From NCBI RefSeq assembly GCF_017352095.1, contig NZ_CP071463.1:1798001-1862000 (forward strand): 64,000 nucleotides of DNA. Direction: 5' to 3'. Positions 43,974-52,723 of this stretch are shown one piece after another. Made by a program: the position numbers and the translations under genes. The first letter of the stretch is position 1; each line of letters begins with the position of its first letter. The DNA is from Natrinema longum (lineage in GTDB: Archaea > Halobacteriota > Halobacteria > Halobacteriales > Natrialbaceae). A model generated the notes under the pieces. It was not told the origin of the DNA. It worked only from the letters and a program-made list of their open reading frames with translations, and ran no database searches.

Positions 43974-45746
43974 ATGAAACGATCACGGCGACGCGTACTA
44001 CGGAACGCAACGACGCTCTCTGCACTGCTAGCAGGGATTGGGACGAGCACAGCCACAGCCAAAGAGTATCCCGCGTGGGATCCGGAGACCGTCTACACCG
44101 ACGGCGATCGGGTCATCTACGACGGCTTCGTCTGGGAAGCGCAGTGGTGGACTCAGGGCGACGAGCCCGGATCGAACGAGTGGGGTCCGTGGGACGAAAT
44201 CGAAGAACACGACGACGGTGACGACGATGGCGAAGACGGGCCGACCGCCCGCATCTCGGTCAGCACCCAGTTCCCCGATCCCGGCGAGACCGTCGAGTTC
44301 GACGCCGGCGATTCCGAGGGCGACATCGAGGACTACGAGTGGACGTTCGACGACGGAACGACAGCGACGGGTGACAGCCTCTCCAAATCGTTCGAATCGG
44401 GACGATACGAGGTCACGCTGACCGTCGCAAACGCCGACGGGGAAACCGACACCGACACGATCTCGATAACCGCTGGACGCACGTCGTCGGACGACCAGCG
44501 GGTCGTCGCGTACTATCGCCAGTGGGCACAGTACGATCGAGACTACTATCCGGGCGACATTCCCTTCGATAACGTGACCCACGTCCAGTACGCGTTCGGT
44601 CGTCCCGAGCAAGACGGGTCCGTGAACCTCGTCGGTGCCAGCCACGGCCAACAGCTCTTCCACGGCGGCAAGGACTGGTACGAGCCCGACCGCGGCATGT
44701 CGTTCGCGGAACACGCAGCCGAAGAGGAGGACACCAACTTCGTCCTCTCGATCGGTGGGTGGGGTGATTCGGAGTTCTTCTCCGACGCCGCACGCACGCA
44801 GGAGAACCGGGAACGGTTCGCGAGCGACTGCGTCGACTTCGTCGAAGAGAACAACCTCGACGGGATCGACATCGACTGGGAGTTCCCCGGCGGCGGGGGG
44901 TGTACGGCGGACGATCCCGTCTGTGACCGCGACAACGTCGTCCGCGAGGGCGACCAAGAGCGGTTCACGCTCCTCTGTCGGGAGGTCAGAGACCAGCTCG
45001 ATGCGGCCGCAACGAACGACCCCGACCGGGACGAGCCGTACGAGCTTACCGCAGCCGTCAGTGCCAACCCGTCGATCGTCGAGGGCCTCGAGCACGAACA
45101 GCTCTCGGACATCCTCGACTTCGTTCTCGTGATGACCTTCGACTTCCGTGGGATCTGGAGCGAGACGACCGGACATCACGCGCCGCTGAAGGAGAACCCG
45201 GACGACCCGTTCGAGGAGAGCGGCGTCTGGAACGCCCAGTCCGCCCTCGAGTGGTACGAGGAACAAGGCTGGGATCCCGACCAACTCAACATGGCCGTGC
45301 CGTTCTACGGTCGGAGCTGGACTGACGTACAGCCCCCCGAAGACGGCTTCGGGACCGGTTCCGACGACGGGCTCTTCCAGCTCTACGAGGGAGACGGCGG
45401 CGATGCGAGCGGTGACGGATCGTACCCGAGCTGGGGCGATCAGGGAACGGATTACGCCGGCGTCTGGGAGTGGTTCGACCTCGAGGGTGACGGCCGACAG
45501 GGAAGCAATCCCGTCGATCTCGATAGCGGAGCCTGGGAGACGTATTTCGACGAGGACGCGGTCACCGCATGGAGCTGGAACCCCGAGGAACGGACGATGA
45601 TCTCCCACGATACGACGGAGTCGATGGCGGCGAAGATGGACTGGCTTCGCGACTCGCCCTACGGCGGGACGATGTTGTGGGCGATCAGCGGCGATACCTA
45701 CGAAGGAGAGCTCATCGAGACGCTCTGGACGACACTCAACGGCTAA
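43974..45746 (+). CDS. Secreted GH18 chitinase 1 (Tat-CBM5/12-PKD-GH18)
   Basis: A 590-residue endo-type chitinase. Twin-arginine signal (MKRSRRRVLRNATTLSALLAG, to about residue 32), then a chitin-binding CBM5/12 module (about 33-78: YPAWDPETVYTDGDRVIY, WEAQWWTQGDEPG, WGPWDEI), an acidic linker, a PKD domain (about 85-165: GETVEFDAGDSEGDIEDYEW), and a GH18 barrel from 175. The catalytic motif LDGIDIDWEFPGG is at about 295-307 with Glu 303 as acid, and SxGG is VLSIGGWGDS. First of three tandem GH18 genes with the same modular front. Confidence 0.95.
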   Translation: MKRSRRRVLRNATTLSALLAGIGTSTATAKEYPAWDPETVYTDGDRVIYDGFVWEAQWWTQGDEPGSNEWGPWDEIEEHDDGDDDGEDGPTARISVSTQFPDPGETVEFDAGDSEGDIEDYEWTFDDGTTATGDSLSKSFESGRYEVTLTVANADGETDTDTISITAGRTSSDDQRVVAYYRQWAQYDRDYYPGDIPFDNVTHVQYAFGRPEQDGSVNLVGASHGQQLFHGGKDWYEPDRGMSFAEHAAEEEDTNFVLSIGGWGDSEFFSDAARTQENRERFASDCVDFVEENNLDGIDIDWEFPGGGGCTADDPVCDRDNVVREGDQERFTLLCREVRDQLDAAATNDPDRDEPYELTAAVSANPSIVEGLEHEQLSDILDFVLVMTFDFRGIWSETTGHHAPLKENPDDPFEESGVWNAQSALEWYEEQGWDPDQLNMAVPFYGRSWTDVQPPEDGFGTGSDDGLFQLYEGDGGDASGDGSYPSWGDQGTDYAGVWEWFDLEGDGRQGSNPVDLDSGAWETYFDEDAVTAWSWNPEERTMISHDTTESMAAKMDWLRDSPYGGTMLWAISGDTYEGELIETLWTTLNG

Positions 45747-45834
45747 CCTGCGGTCTGGGGCCCGTGCCCGGCAACGATCGGGAGCCCCTCGAGCAGCAGC
45801 ATCGACGATCGAACGACACCAGCAACCACAACCG

Positions 45835-47571
45835 ATGAAACGATCACGACGGAACGTACTGAGTACAGCATCGAAAATATCCGCCCTGCTGGCCGGCCTC
45901 GGAGCGAGTTCGGTGGCGACGGCCCAGGAGTATCCGGAGTGGGATCCGGACACCGCATACACGGACGGTGACCGCGTCGTCCACGACGACTCCGTCTGGG
46001 AAGCCCAGTGGTGGACCCGCGGCGACGAGCCGGGCGAGGGCGGCGAATGGGGGCCGTGGGACGAGATCGAATCGTCCGAACCCGAGCCGCCGGCCCTGTC
46101 CGCACGCATCGCCGCGAGCACGTCCCGCGTCGAGATCGGCGAGGCCGTCGAGTTCGACGGGAGCGAGTCGACGGGTGCGATCGACTCCTACGCGTGGGCG
46201 TTCGGCGACGGGACCGAAGCCACCGGCGAGGCCGTCACGCACACGTACGACGAAACGGGCGACTACACCGTCGAACTGACCGTCACCGACGCCGACGGCG
46301 AAACCGACACCACCCGTCTCGACGTCACCGTCCGGGACGAGATCGAAGGGCCGGACGACGACTTCAAAGTCGTCGGCTACTACCCCGGCTGGAAGGCAAA
46401 CGACGAACAGGACTACTACCCGAGCGACGTCCCCTTCGACAAGGTGACCGACGTGCTGTACGCGTTCATCGCGCTCGACGAGAACGGGAACGTCTTCCCG
46501 CCGGAAAACGACGAGACGGAGTTCGACATCCCGCGCCAGACACACGAGGAAAACCTCGAGCAGTTCGCCGACCTGGCGGACGAGGCCGACTGTCGGTTCC
46601 ACCTCTCGATCGGCGGCTGGACGCTCTCGGATAATTTCCACATCGTTGCGGCCGATCCGGACCTGCGGACGACCTTCGCCGAGAGCTGCGTCGAGTTGAT
46701 GCGGCAGTACAACTTCGACGGGATCGACATCGACTGGGAGCATCCCGGCCCACAGCAGGGGCAGTGCCAGTGTGGCAACGACGACGACTACGAGAACCAC
46801 GTCCTGTTGCTCGAGGAACTGCGCGACCACCTCGATCAGGCGGGCGAGGAGGACGGCCAGCACTACTACCTGTCGGTCGCCAACGGCGGTTCCGACTGGA
46901 ACGCCGGGGGGCTTCGCCACGATCGGATCGGCGAGATCTGTGACTCGGTGTACGTCATGGCCTACGACTTCACCGGCGAGTGGATGACCACGATCGGGCT
47001 GAACGCGCCGCTGTACGGTCCCGACACGCATCCGACGAACGACCGCGACGTCTACCCCGACGGCGAACAGTACTGGGCGGAGTACTCCGTCGACGAGTTG
47101 TGGGCCGGCGATCACGGCGAGGAGGGCTACTGGCCCAACCAGTGGCAGTATCCGCCCGCCGACCCCGCCGAGTACGGCGAACTCGTGCTCGGGATGCCGT
47201 TCTACGGCCGCGGCTTCACCGTCGGCGAGTGGCAGTCGCCCGAACTCGGTTCGCGGTACTCGGGACTCCCCGAAGGAACCTGGCACCACCTCCTCGAGGA
47301 CGGCGCGGACCCGACCGGCTCGTTCGACTTCGGTGACATCGAGGAGAACATGCGCGACGAACCCGACTGGGAGGTCACCCGTCACGACATGGGTGAGGTC
47401 CCCGCCCTCGTCAACGAGGACGAGGGGATCTTCATCAGTTACGACGACGAGCAGGCCATCGAGGCGAAAGTCGAGTTCGCCAAGGAACGCGGCATGGGTG
47501 GCGTGATGTTCTGGGAACTCTCCCAGGACTGGAACGGGACGCTCCTGGAGACGATCCTCGAGACGATCTAA
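45835..47571 (+). CDS. Secreted GH18 chitinase 2 (Tat-CBM5/12-PKD-GH18)
   Basis: A 578-residue paralogue of chitinase 1. Tat signal KRSRRNVLSTASKISALLAG, CBM5/12 (YPEWDPDTAYTDGDRVVH, WEAQWWTRGDEPG), PKD (VEFDGSESTGAIDSYAWAFG), and GH18 from about residue 178 (FKVVGYYPGWKANDEQDYYP). The catalytic motif FDGIDIDWEHPGP has its Glu at about 302; LSIGGWTLS is the upstream strand. An insert with CQCG follows the active site. Stops 9 nt before the third chitinase ATG, so these two are in one transcript. Confidence 0.95.
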   Translation: MKRSRRNVLSTASKISALLAGLGASSVATAQEYPEWDPDTAYTDGDRVVHDDSVWEAQWWTRGDEPGEGGEWGPWDEIESSEPEPPALSARIAASTSRVEIGEAVEFDGSESTGAIDSYAWAFGDGTEATGEAVTHTYDETGDYTVELTVTDADGETDTTRLDVTVRDEIEGPDDDFKVVGYYPGWKANDEQDYYPSDVPFDKVTDVLYAFIALDENGNVFPPENDETEFDIPRQTHEENLEQFADLADEADCRFHLSIGGWTLSDNFHIVAADPDLRTTFAESCVELMRQYNFDGIDIDWEHPGPQQGQCQCGNDDDYENHVLLLEELRDHLDQAGEEDGQHYYLSVANGGSDWNAGGLRHDRIGEICDSVYVMAYDFTGEWMTTIGLNAPLYGPDTHPTNDRDVYPDGEQYWAEYSVDELWAGDHGEEGYWPNQWQYPPADPAEYGELVLGMPFYGRGFTVGEWQSPELGSRYSGLPEGTWHHLLEDGADPTGSFDFGDIEENMRDEPDWEVTRHDMGEVPALVNEDEGIFISYDDEQAIEAKVEFAKERGMGGVMFWELSQDWNGTLLETILETI

Positions 47572-47580
47572 TCGACGACA

Positions 47581-48951
47581 ATGAAACGATCACGACGAAA
47601 CGTACTGCGTACTGCATCGACACTGTCCGCCGTCGTCACGGGCGTCGGGGTCGGCACTGCTGCGGCCGCACAGGAGTACCCCGAGTGGGAGTCCGACGAG
47701 GTGTACACGAGCGGTGACCGCGTCGTCCACGACGGCTTCGTCTGGGAAGCCCAGTGGTGGACCCGCGGCGACGAACCGGGCGAGGGCGGCGAATGGGGAC
47801 CGTGGGACGAGATCGAACCGTACGATCCCGGCCCGACCGCATCGATCGCCGTCAGCGACGCCACCCCCGATCCGGGGACGGACGTTCGGTTCGACGGCAC
47901 CGACTCGGACGGCGAGATCGCCGCCTACGCCTGGGACCTCGGCGACGGAACGACCGCCGAGGGCGGCGTCGTGACACACGCCTACGACGACGACGGCGAG
48001 TACGAGGTGACGCTGACAGTCGAGACCGACGACGGCGACTCGGATTCGACCGCGACGACGATCCACGTCGGCGGACGGGACGGGATCACCGTCGACGGCG
48101 CGTTCGCGCCGTACCAGGGCACCTGGGGCGATCTCGTCGACGGGACACTCTCGGCCGACACCGATCGCGTCGTCGTCTCGTTCCTCGGCGATGCGACCGA
48201 CGACGGCGACGTCACCCCCGGATGGCTGACGGGTTGTAATCAGGGCTCGTGTGAGCAGCAGCCGCTCTCGAGGTACGAACCCGAGATTCAGACGTTACAG
48301 GACGACGGCATCGAAGTGTGGCTCTCGGTCGGCGGCTGGAGCGGCCGAACCGTTGCCCGCGATGCGGATTCCGCCACGGAGCTGAAAGACGCCTACGCGG
48401 AGATCCTCGACACGTTCGGCGTCACGCACATCGACATCGACGACGAGAACGCCCACCGGCGCGACCAACCCATCTACGAACTGCGCAACGAGGCCCTCGC
48501 GCTGTTACAGGACGAGCGCCCCGAGGTCACGGTGGGCTACACCGTTCCGGCGGACGAGAACGGGATCGCGAACTCGAGCCACGCGCAGGCCAGAACGTGG
48601 GTCCGCGACGCCGTCGAGAAAGGCGTCGACCTCGAGTACGTCAACATCATGACGATGGTGATGGGCCCGACGACGTACGACAAGATCGAGTCGGCGTGTG
48701 AGGGCACCGTCGAATTCCTCGAAGAGGTGTATCCCGACACGTCGACCGCGGAGCGCTGGGCGATGCTCGGGAACACCGCGGACGTCAGCGAAGAATCGAT
48801 CACGCCCGACGTCGCCCGGGATATCGTCGATTTCGCGGCGGACCGCGGAATGGGACTGGTGTCCTACTGGGCGCTGTACAACGACCCCGACGGAACGTTC
48901 TCGGAGATCTACGCGGACTTCGAGGACGGTTCGACCGATCGCCCCAACTGA
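47581..48951 (+). CDS. Secreted GH18-like chitinase 3 (Tat-CBM5/12-PKD-GH18)
   Basis: A 456-residue protein with the same Tat/CBM5/12/PKD front (KRSRRNVLRTASTLSAVVTG; WEAQWWTRGDEPG; GTDVRFDGTDSDGEIAAYAW) but a shorter, different GH18 domain from about residue 165 (GAFAPYQGTWGDLVDGTLSA). The strand-4 motif reads GVTHIDIDDENAH: relative to DGxDxDxE the first Asp is Thr, while the last Asp and the catalytic Glu (about 288) are kept. WLSVGGWSG and YVNIMTMVMG fit GH18 strands 3 and 6. It may be an exo-type enzyme. The stop codon lies in a family B repeat. Confidence 0.87.
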   Translation: MKRSRRNVLRTASTLSAVVTGVGVGTAAAAQEYPEWESDEVYTSGDRVVHDGFVWEAQWWTRGDEPGEGGEWGPWDEIEPYDPGPTASIAVSDATPDPGTDVRFDGTDSDGEIAAYAWDLGDGTTAEGGVVTHAYDDDGEYEVTLTVETDDGDSDSTATTIHVGGRDGITVDGAFAPYQGTWGDLVDGTLSADTDRVVVSFLGDATDDGDVTPGWLTGCNQGSCEQQPLSRYEPEIQTLQDDGIEVWLSVGGWSGRTVARDADSATELKDAYAEILDTFGVTHIDIDDENAHRRDQPIYELRNEALALLQDERPEVTVGYTVPADENGIANSSHAQARTWVRDAVEKGVDLEYVNIMTMVMGPTTYDKIESACEGTVEFLEEVYPDTSTAERWAMLGNTADVSEESITPDVARDIVDFAADRGMGLVSYWALYNDPDGTFSEIYADFEDGSTDRPN

Positions 48952-49012
48952 ACCGATTCACACACGGATCGCACAGCAGTCGTGCGATCGGGTGTGCAGT
49001 AGCGGGCAGTGG
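48945..49012. repeat. Dispersed stem-loop repeat, family B copy 2
   Basis: 68 bp starting CAACTGAACCGATTCACACA, with the stem GATCGCAC...GTGCGATC. It aligns with the reverse complement of 60524-60591. The TGA stop of chitinase 3 (48949-48951) is in the CAACTGAA end, so the element probably forms the 3' end of the chitinase transcript. Confidence 0.75.
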
Positions 49013-49180
49013 CTCCCGTCGCCTTGCTCGAGTCGCGACCGGAGATGCCATCGTGGCCGTCAGTATCGCCGGTCGAGCAGTCGATAGAAGGGAGCGCCGT
49101 CCTCGAGTGGTTACCGTTCGTTTACTGGAACCGACGACAGAATTTTTCCCATATGAACCAATATTAATGTTTTAGGTATT

Positions 49181-49197
49181 GATAAAATATAAGTATA
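49181..49197 (+). promoter_or_regulatory. Promoter of the chitin-binding protease gene
   Basis: GATAAAATATAAGTATA, 26-42 nt before ATG 49223, in an AT-rich patch from 49140. Confidence 0.55.
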
Positions 49198-49222
49198 GTA
49201 AATAGATATATGGTGATGTAGA

Positions 49223-50899
49223 ATGGTGAATAATAACGACCGAAACCGTCCCGGGAGACGGGACGTCCTTCGGAGTCTCGGAGCGATCGGCAGTATCACA
49301 GCGCTCGGCGGTCTGACGGCCGCACAGCCCGGACGCGATCCGGGTCCGAAACCGAACGAATTGCTGGTCAGTACGGCCCCGACGACGAGCACGGCATCCG
49401 TACAGCGCACCGTAGAGAACCAACTCCCTTCGGACGCAAGCGTCGTCCACCGAAACGATACGCTCGGCTACTTCGCGGTCGAGGTTCCCGACGAGGCGAG
49501 CGCACAGGCGGATTCGAACGTCGCCCGAAGCCTCGAGCGAACCGACGGCGTGGAGTTCGTCGAGGAGAACGGGACCTACTATGCGTTCGACGAGGTGGAG
49601 ACGGAACAGCGACAACCGGACGACCCCCAGTTCTCCCAGCAGTACGCCCCACAGCAGGTGAACGCGCCGGAGGCATGGGAAACGACGGTCGGATCGGAGA
49701 ACGTGACGATCGCCGTCATCGACACGGGCACCGATTACGACCATCCCGATCTTCGGGACCAGTTCGGTTCGAATCCGGGAACCGACCCCGCAGGCGACAC
49801 CGACGATCCGGCCGCACGAGGGGCGAAACACGGGACCCACGTCTCCGGCATCGCGTCTGCGACCACGGATAACGGCGACGGAGTCGCCGGGATTTCGAAC
49901 TCGCACCTCTATGCGGTGCGGGTCCTCGGTGGGGGTGGCGGCGGTTCCTGGAGCGACATCGCCGACGGTATCCAGTGGGCTGTGGACAACGGTGCCGACG
50001 TCATCAACCTGAGCCTCGGCGCGCCACAGCAAAGCGGTGTGGTCGAAAGCGCGATCGATTACGCGTACGACAACGGGACGCTACCGATCGCCGCAGCGGG
50101 GAACGACGGCCCGTGTACCGATTGTGTCTCCTATCCGGCGGCGTACCCGAACTGCGTCGGGGTGTCGGCACTCGACTCCTCGGAGAACCTCGCGCGCTTC
50201 AGCAACACCGGCCCGGAGATCGACGTCGCTGCGCCGGGCGTGGACGTCCTCTCGACCGTCCCAAGCGGCGGCTACGAGCAGCTGTCGGGCACGTCGATGG
50301 CGTCGCCTGCCGTCGCGGGCGTCGCCGCACTCGGACTGGCAGCCAATCCCGACTGGGGGCCGAGCGAACTGCGTTCCGCGCTCGAGGAGTCGGCCGTCGA
50401 CATCGGACTTCCCGCCAGCGAACAGGGTGCTGGCCGGGTCGACGCCGCCAACCTCGTCGGCGAGGGCGGCGACCCACCGGCGGACGTAACGGCCGTTGCG
50501 GACGCGTCGCCGACGACCGTCGAACCGGGAGAGACCGTCACGTTCGACGGGGGAGACTCGTCCGGACCGATCGACGCCTACGAGTGGGAGTTCGGTAACG
50601 GTGCCTCGGCGACCGGCCAGACGGTGACTCACAGCTACGACGACGAAGGCGAGTACACCGCGACGGTGACGGTGACTGGCGGCGGCGGGAGCGACAGCGA
50701 CTCGGTTACCGTCACCGCCGACGGCACCGGTGATCCACCGGGCGACTGCGGCGACTATCCGGCGTACGACAACGCGACGGTCTACGAAACCGGGGACCGT
50801 GTCGCCTACGACGGTGCCGTCTGGGAGGCCACGATAAGTGTGATGACGGTTCCGCCGAGTCACGATAGCTGGCGGTGGTCACACGTCACGGACTGCTGA
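49223..50899 (+). CDS. Halolysin-type subtilase with PKD and chitin-binding module
   Basis: A 558-residue secreted S8 serine protease. Tat signal (NRPGRRDVLRSLGAIGSITA), an I9-type propeptide (about 45-125), and a subtilisin domain with D167 (AVIDTGTDYDHPD), H206 (HGTHVSGIA) and S358 (LSGTSMASPAVAG). Then a PKD domain (about 425-500) and a C-terminal CBM5/12-like module (YPAYDNATVYETGDRVAYDG, WEATISV...W). Halolysins usually end in a different C-terminal extension, so the chitin-binding tail is notable. It probably attacks protein complexed with chitin, helping the neighbouring chitinases. Confidence 0.93.
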   Translation: MVNNNDRNRPGRRDVLRSLGAIGSITALGGLTAAQPGRDPGPKPNELLVSTAPTTSTASVQRTVENQLPSDASVVHRNDTLGYFAVEVPDEASAQADSNVARSLERTDGVEFVEENGTYYAFDEVETEQRQPDDPQFSQQYAPQQVNAPEAWETTVGSENVTIAVIDTGTDYDHPDLRDQFGSNPGTDPAGDTDDPAARGAKHGTHVSGIASATTDNGDGVAGISNSHLYAVRVLGGGGGGSWSDIADGIQWAVDNGADVINLSLGAPQQSGVVESAIDYAYDNGTLPIAAAGNDGPCTDCVSYPAAYPNCVGVSALDSSENLARFSNTGPEIDVAAPGVDVLSTVPSGGYEQLSGTSMASPAVAGVAALGLAANPDWGPSELRSALEESAVDIGLPASEQGAGRVDAANLVGEGGDPPADVTAVADASPTTVEPGETVTFDGGDSSGPIDAYEWEFGNGASATGQTVTHSYDDEGEYTATVTVTGGGGSDSDSVTVTADGTGDPPGDCGDYPAYDNATVYETGDRVAYDGAVWEATISVMTVPPSHDSWRWSHVTDC

Positions 50900-50960
50900 T
50901 CCGCTCGCGGTCGGTGCACGGACTAGAGAGCCGATATATTTTCTAATACGTATACGAAGT

Positions 50961-50970
50961 ATTATATAAT
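50961..50970 (+). promoter_or_regulatory. Candidate promoter for the novel chitin-binding protein gene
   Basis: ATTATATAAT, about 107-116 nt before ATG 51077, just after an inverted pair AATAC...GTATT (50945-50963). It implies a leader of about 80 nt. Confidence 0.45.
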
Positions 50971-51076
50971 CCTGTGCTAAATATTACGTCGGACCTCGAG
51001 TCGGACGCTTTCGCGGGGCACTACCGTTCGCGTCGCTCGAGGGACGGTCGAACGATACAGTCGCAACCAACAGACA

Positions 51077-52723
51077 ATGAAACCGACACGCCGCACTCTG
51101 CTTCGCACAGTATCAACACTCACCGCCGGACTGGCCGGCGCGACGACGGTGAGTGCGACCGAATCGCCGCCCCAGTGGGACCCCGATACCGTCTACACGG
51201 ATGGTGATCGGGTCGTCTACGACGGGACCGTCTGGGAAGCCCAGTGGTGGACTCGCGGCAACGAACCCGGTTCGCGGGAGTGGGGTCCCTGGGACCGCGT
51301 CGAGGACGCACCCGACGACCCGGACCCGGAACCGCCCGAGGGGCCGACGGCGTCGATCGCTGTCAGCGAGACGCCGGTCCCACCGACCGAGTCGGTCGTG
51401 TTCGACGCCACCGACTCGGCTGGCGAGATCGACGCCTACGAGTGGGACTTCGGCGACGGCACCGAAGCTGCCGGCGACGTGGTCGAGCACGCCTACGACG
51501 ACGCCGGCGAGTACGGGGTCGAACTCGTCGTCACCGACACCGACGGTCGCACGGACGCCGCGAGTACCACGGTCAGCGTCGAAGAGCGAGACGCCGATCC
51601 CGACGATATCACGGCCGATACCACGATCGCCGAGTTCTACGGGGACTACGACGAGCGGTACGTCCCCGAACTGTTCGACAACTGGATGCCGGACGCCGCA
51701 TCGGACTACGGTGCGGACACGGACGCGATTCGAAACAACGTCGACGACGGCTCCCTCGAGTTCGGATCGCTGGGCACGCAGGCGCTCCCGTGGGTCCAGC
51801 AGTTCGACGACGCCGGCCTTCCCCGGCACGCCAGTTCACAGCTTCTGCCGTGGCTTTCGGTGCTGCCCGAGGAGACGGAGACGCCGACGTTCCAGGGCAG
51901 CGGTCGCAGCGTGGCGTGGGATCAGACGGCCGGCCCGACTGCAGCGACCAACGATCCGTCCACGTTCGTCCAGCCACAGTGGCCCACGGACGCGATCGGC
52001 GAGGCGGACGAGGAAGTCGCCGAACGGGATGCCGTCCACAACCAGCCACAACACCGGGACGACTGGGACTCCCACTTCTCCCTCCCGGACGAGATCCTGT
52101 ACAACCACGACAATCAGTTGCTCGATACCATCGCGAACGACGTCCATCCCGTAACCGGCGACCCGCTGGGCGGCGACGGGTTCACTGCGAACGCGCCCAT
52201 GGAAGTCACAGCGGAAGTGCACGCCGACGGCTGGAGCGGGCATCAGGTTCTCGTCTTCGAGAACACCAGCTCGGTTCCCTACCACCTCGACGGGGCGGTC
52301 ATCTGGTGGGTCGGCCCGTCGAAGTACGGCAAGACGATGTCCGCAGGTCACTACAACAACGAACAGCGCCCGGAACCCGGCGTCGGTCACCCACAGCGTG
52401 ATATCATCGAAGTCGTGCTCGACGACGAGCACATGCCCGAGCAATACGAGGGTGAAGACGTCGATCTCTCGGCGTTCGCCGTCCGGCTGGCGTTCCACGA
52501 CTCGCCGTACATGTTCCGGACGGCCTACCCCGGCCAGTACTGGTCGCTCGAGATCCGTACCGGCGATAACCTGGCCGGACGCCATCAGGGCGACGACGAA
52601 CGGCAGCGACTCGTCGACACGATGGTCGAGACGTGCCACGTCGAACTCAGACAGGACCTCGACATCGAGCGCAACACCGAACTCGTCGAGACGATCGAAC
52701 TCACGAACCGGGTTGCGAACTGA
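51077..52723 (+). CDS. Secreted CBM5/12-PKD protein with an unrecognised C-terminal domain
   Basis: A 548-residue protein. Tat signal (KPTRRTLLRTVSTLTAGLAG), CBM5/12 (about 33-75: WDPDTVYTDGDRVVYDG, WEAQWWTRGNEPG), a PKD domain (about 95-170), then about 370 residues I cannot place. That region has ATDTDAIRNNVDDGSLEFG-like acidic helices, a His-rich stretch (AVHNQPQHRDDWDSHF; LYNHDNQLLDTIANDVHP), and a beta-rich part with HQVLVFENTSSVPYHLDG and WWVGPSKYGKTMSAGH. No GH18 or GH19 motif, and no His at a mature N-terminus as in LPMOs. Shared targeting modules with the chitinases suggest action on chitin. Confidence 0.85.
   Translation: MKPTRRTLLRTVSTLTAGLAGATTVSATESPPQWDPDTVYTDGDRVVYDGTVWEAQWWTRGNEPGSREWGPWDRVEDAPDDPDPEPPEGPTASIAVSETPVPPTESVVFDATDSAGEIDAYEWDFGDGTEAAGDVVEHAYDDAGEYGVELVVTDTDGRTDAASTTVSVEERDADPDDITADTTIAEFYGDYDERYVPELFDNWMPDAASDYGADTDAIRNNVDDGSLEFGSLGTQALPWVQQFDDAGLPRHASSQLLPWLSVLPEETETPTFQGSGRSVAWDQTAGPTAATNDPSTFVQPQWPTDAIGEADEEVAERDAVHNQPQHRDDWDSHFSLPDEILYNHDNQLLDTIANDVHPVTGDPLGGDGFTANAPMEVTAEVHADGWSGHQVLVFENTSSVPYHLDGAVIWWVGPSKYGKTMSAGHYNNEQRPEPGVGHPQRDIIEVVLDDEHMPEQYEGEDVDLSAFAVRLAFHDSPYMFRTAYPGQYWSLEIRTGDNLAGRHQGDDERQRLVDTMVETCHVELRQDLDIERNTELVETIELTNRVAN

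Noticed and set aside
44028-46121. 697-codon antisense open frame across the chitinases
   Set aside because: Crosses two genes and the gap between them; composition is that of a shadow frame and it has no domain.
51077-52723. Lytic polysaccharide monooxygenase
   Set aside because: LPMOs need a His at the mature N-terminus right after signal cleavage; here the mature protein begins with the CBM5/12 module.
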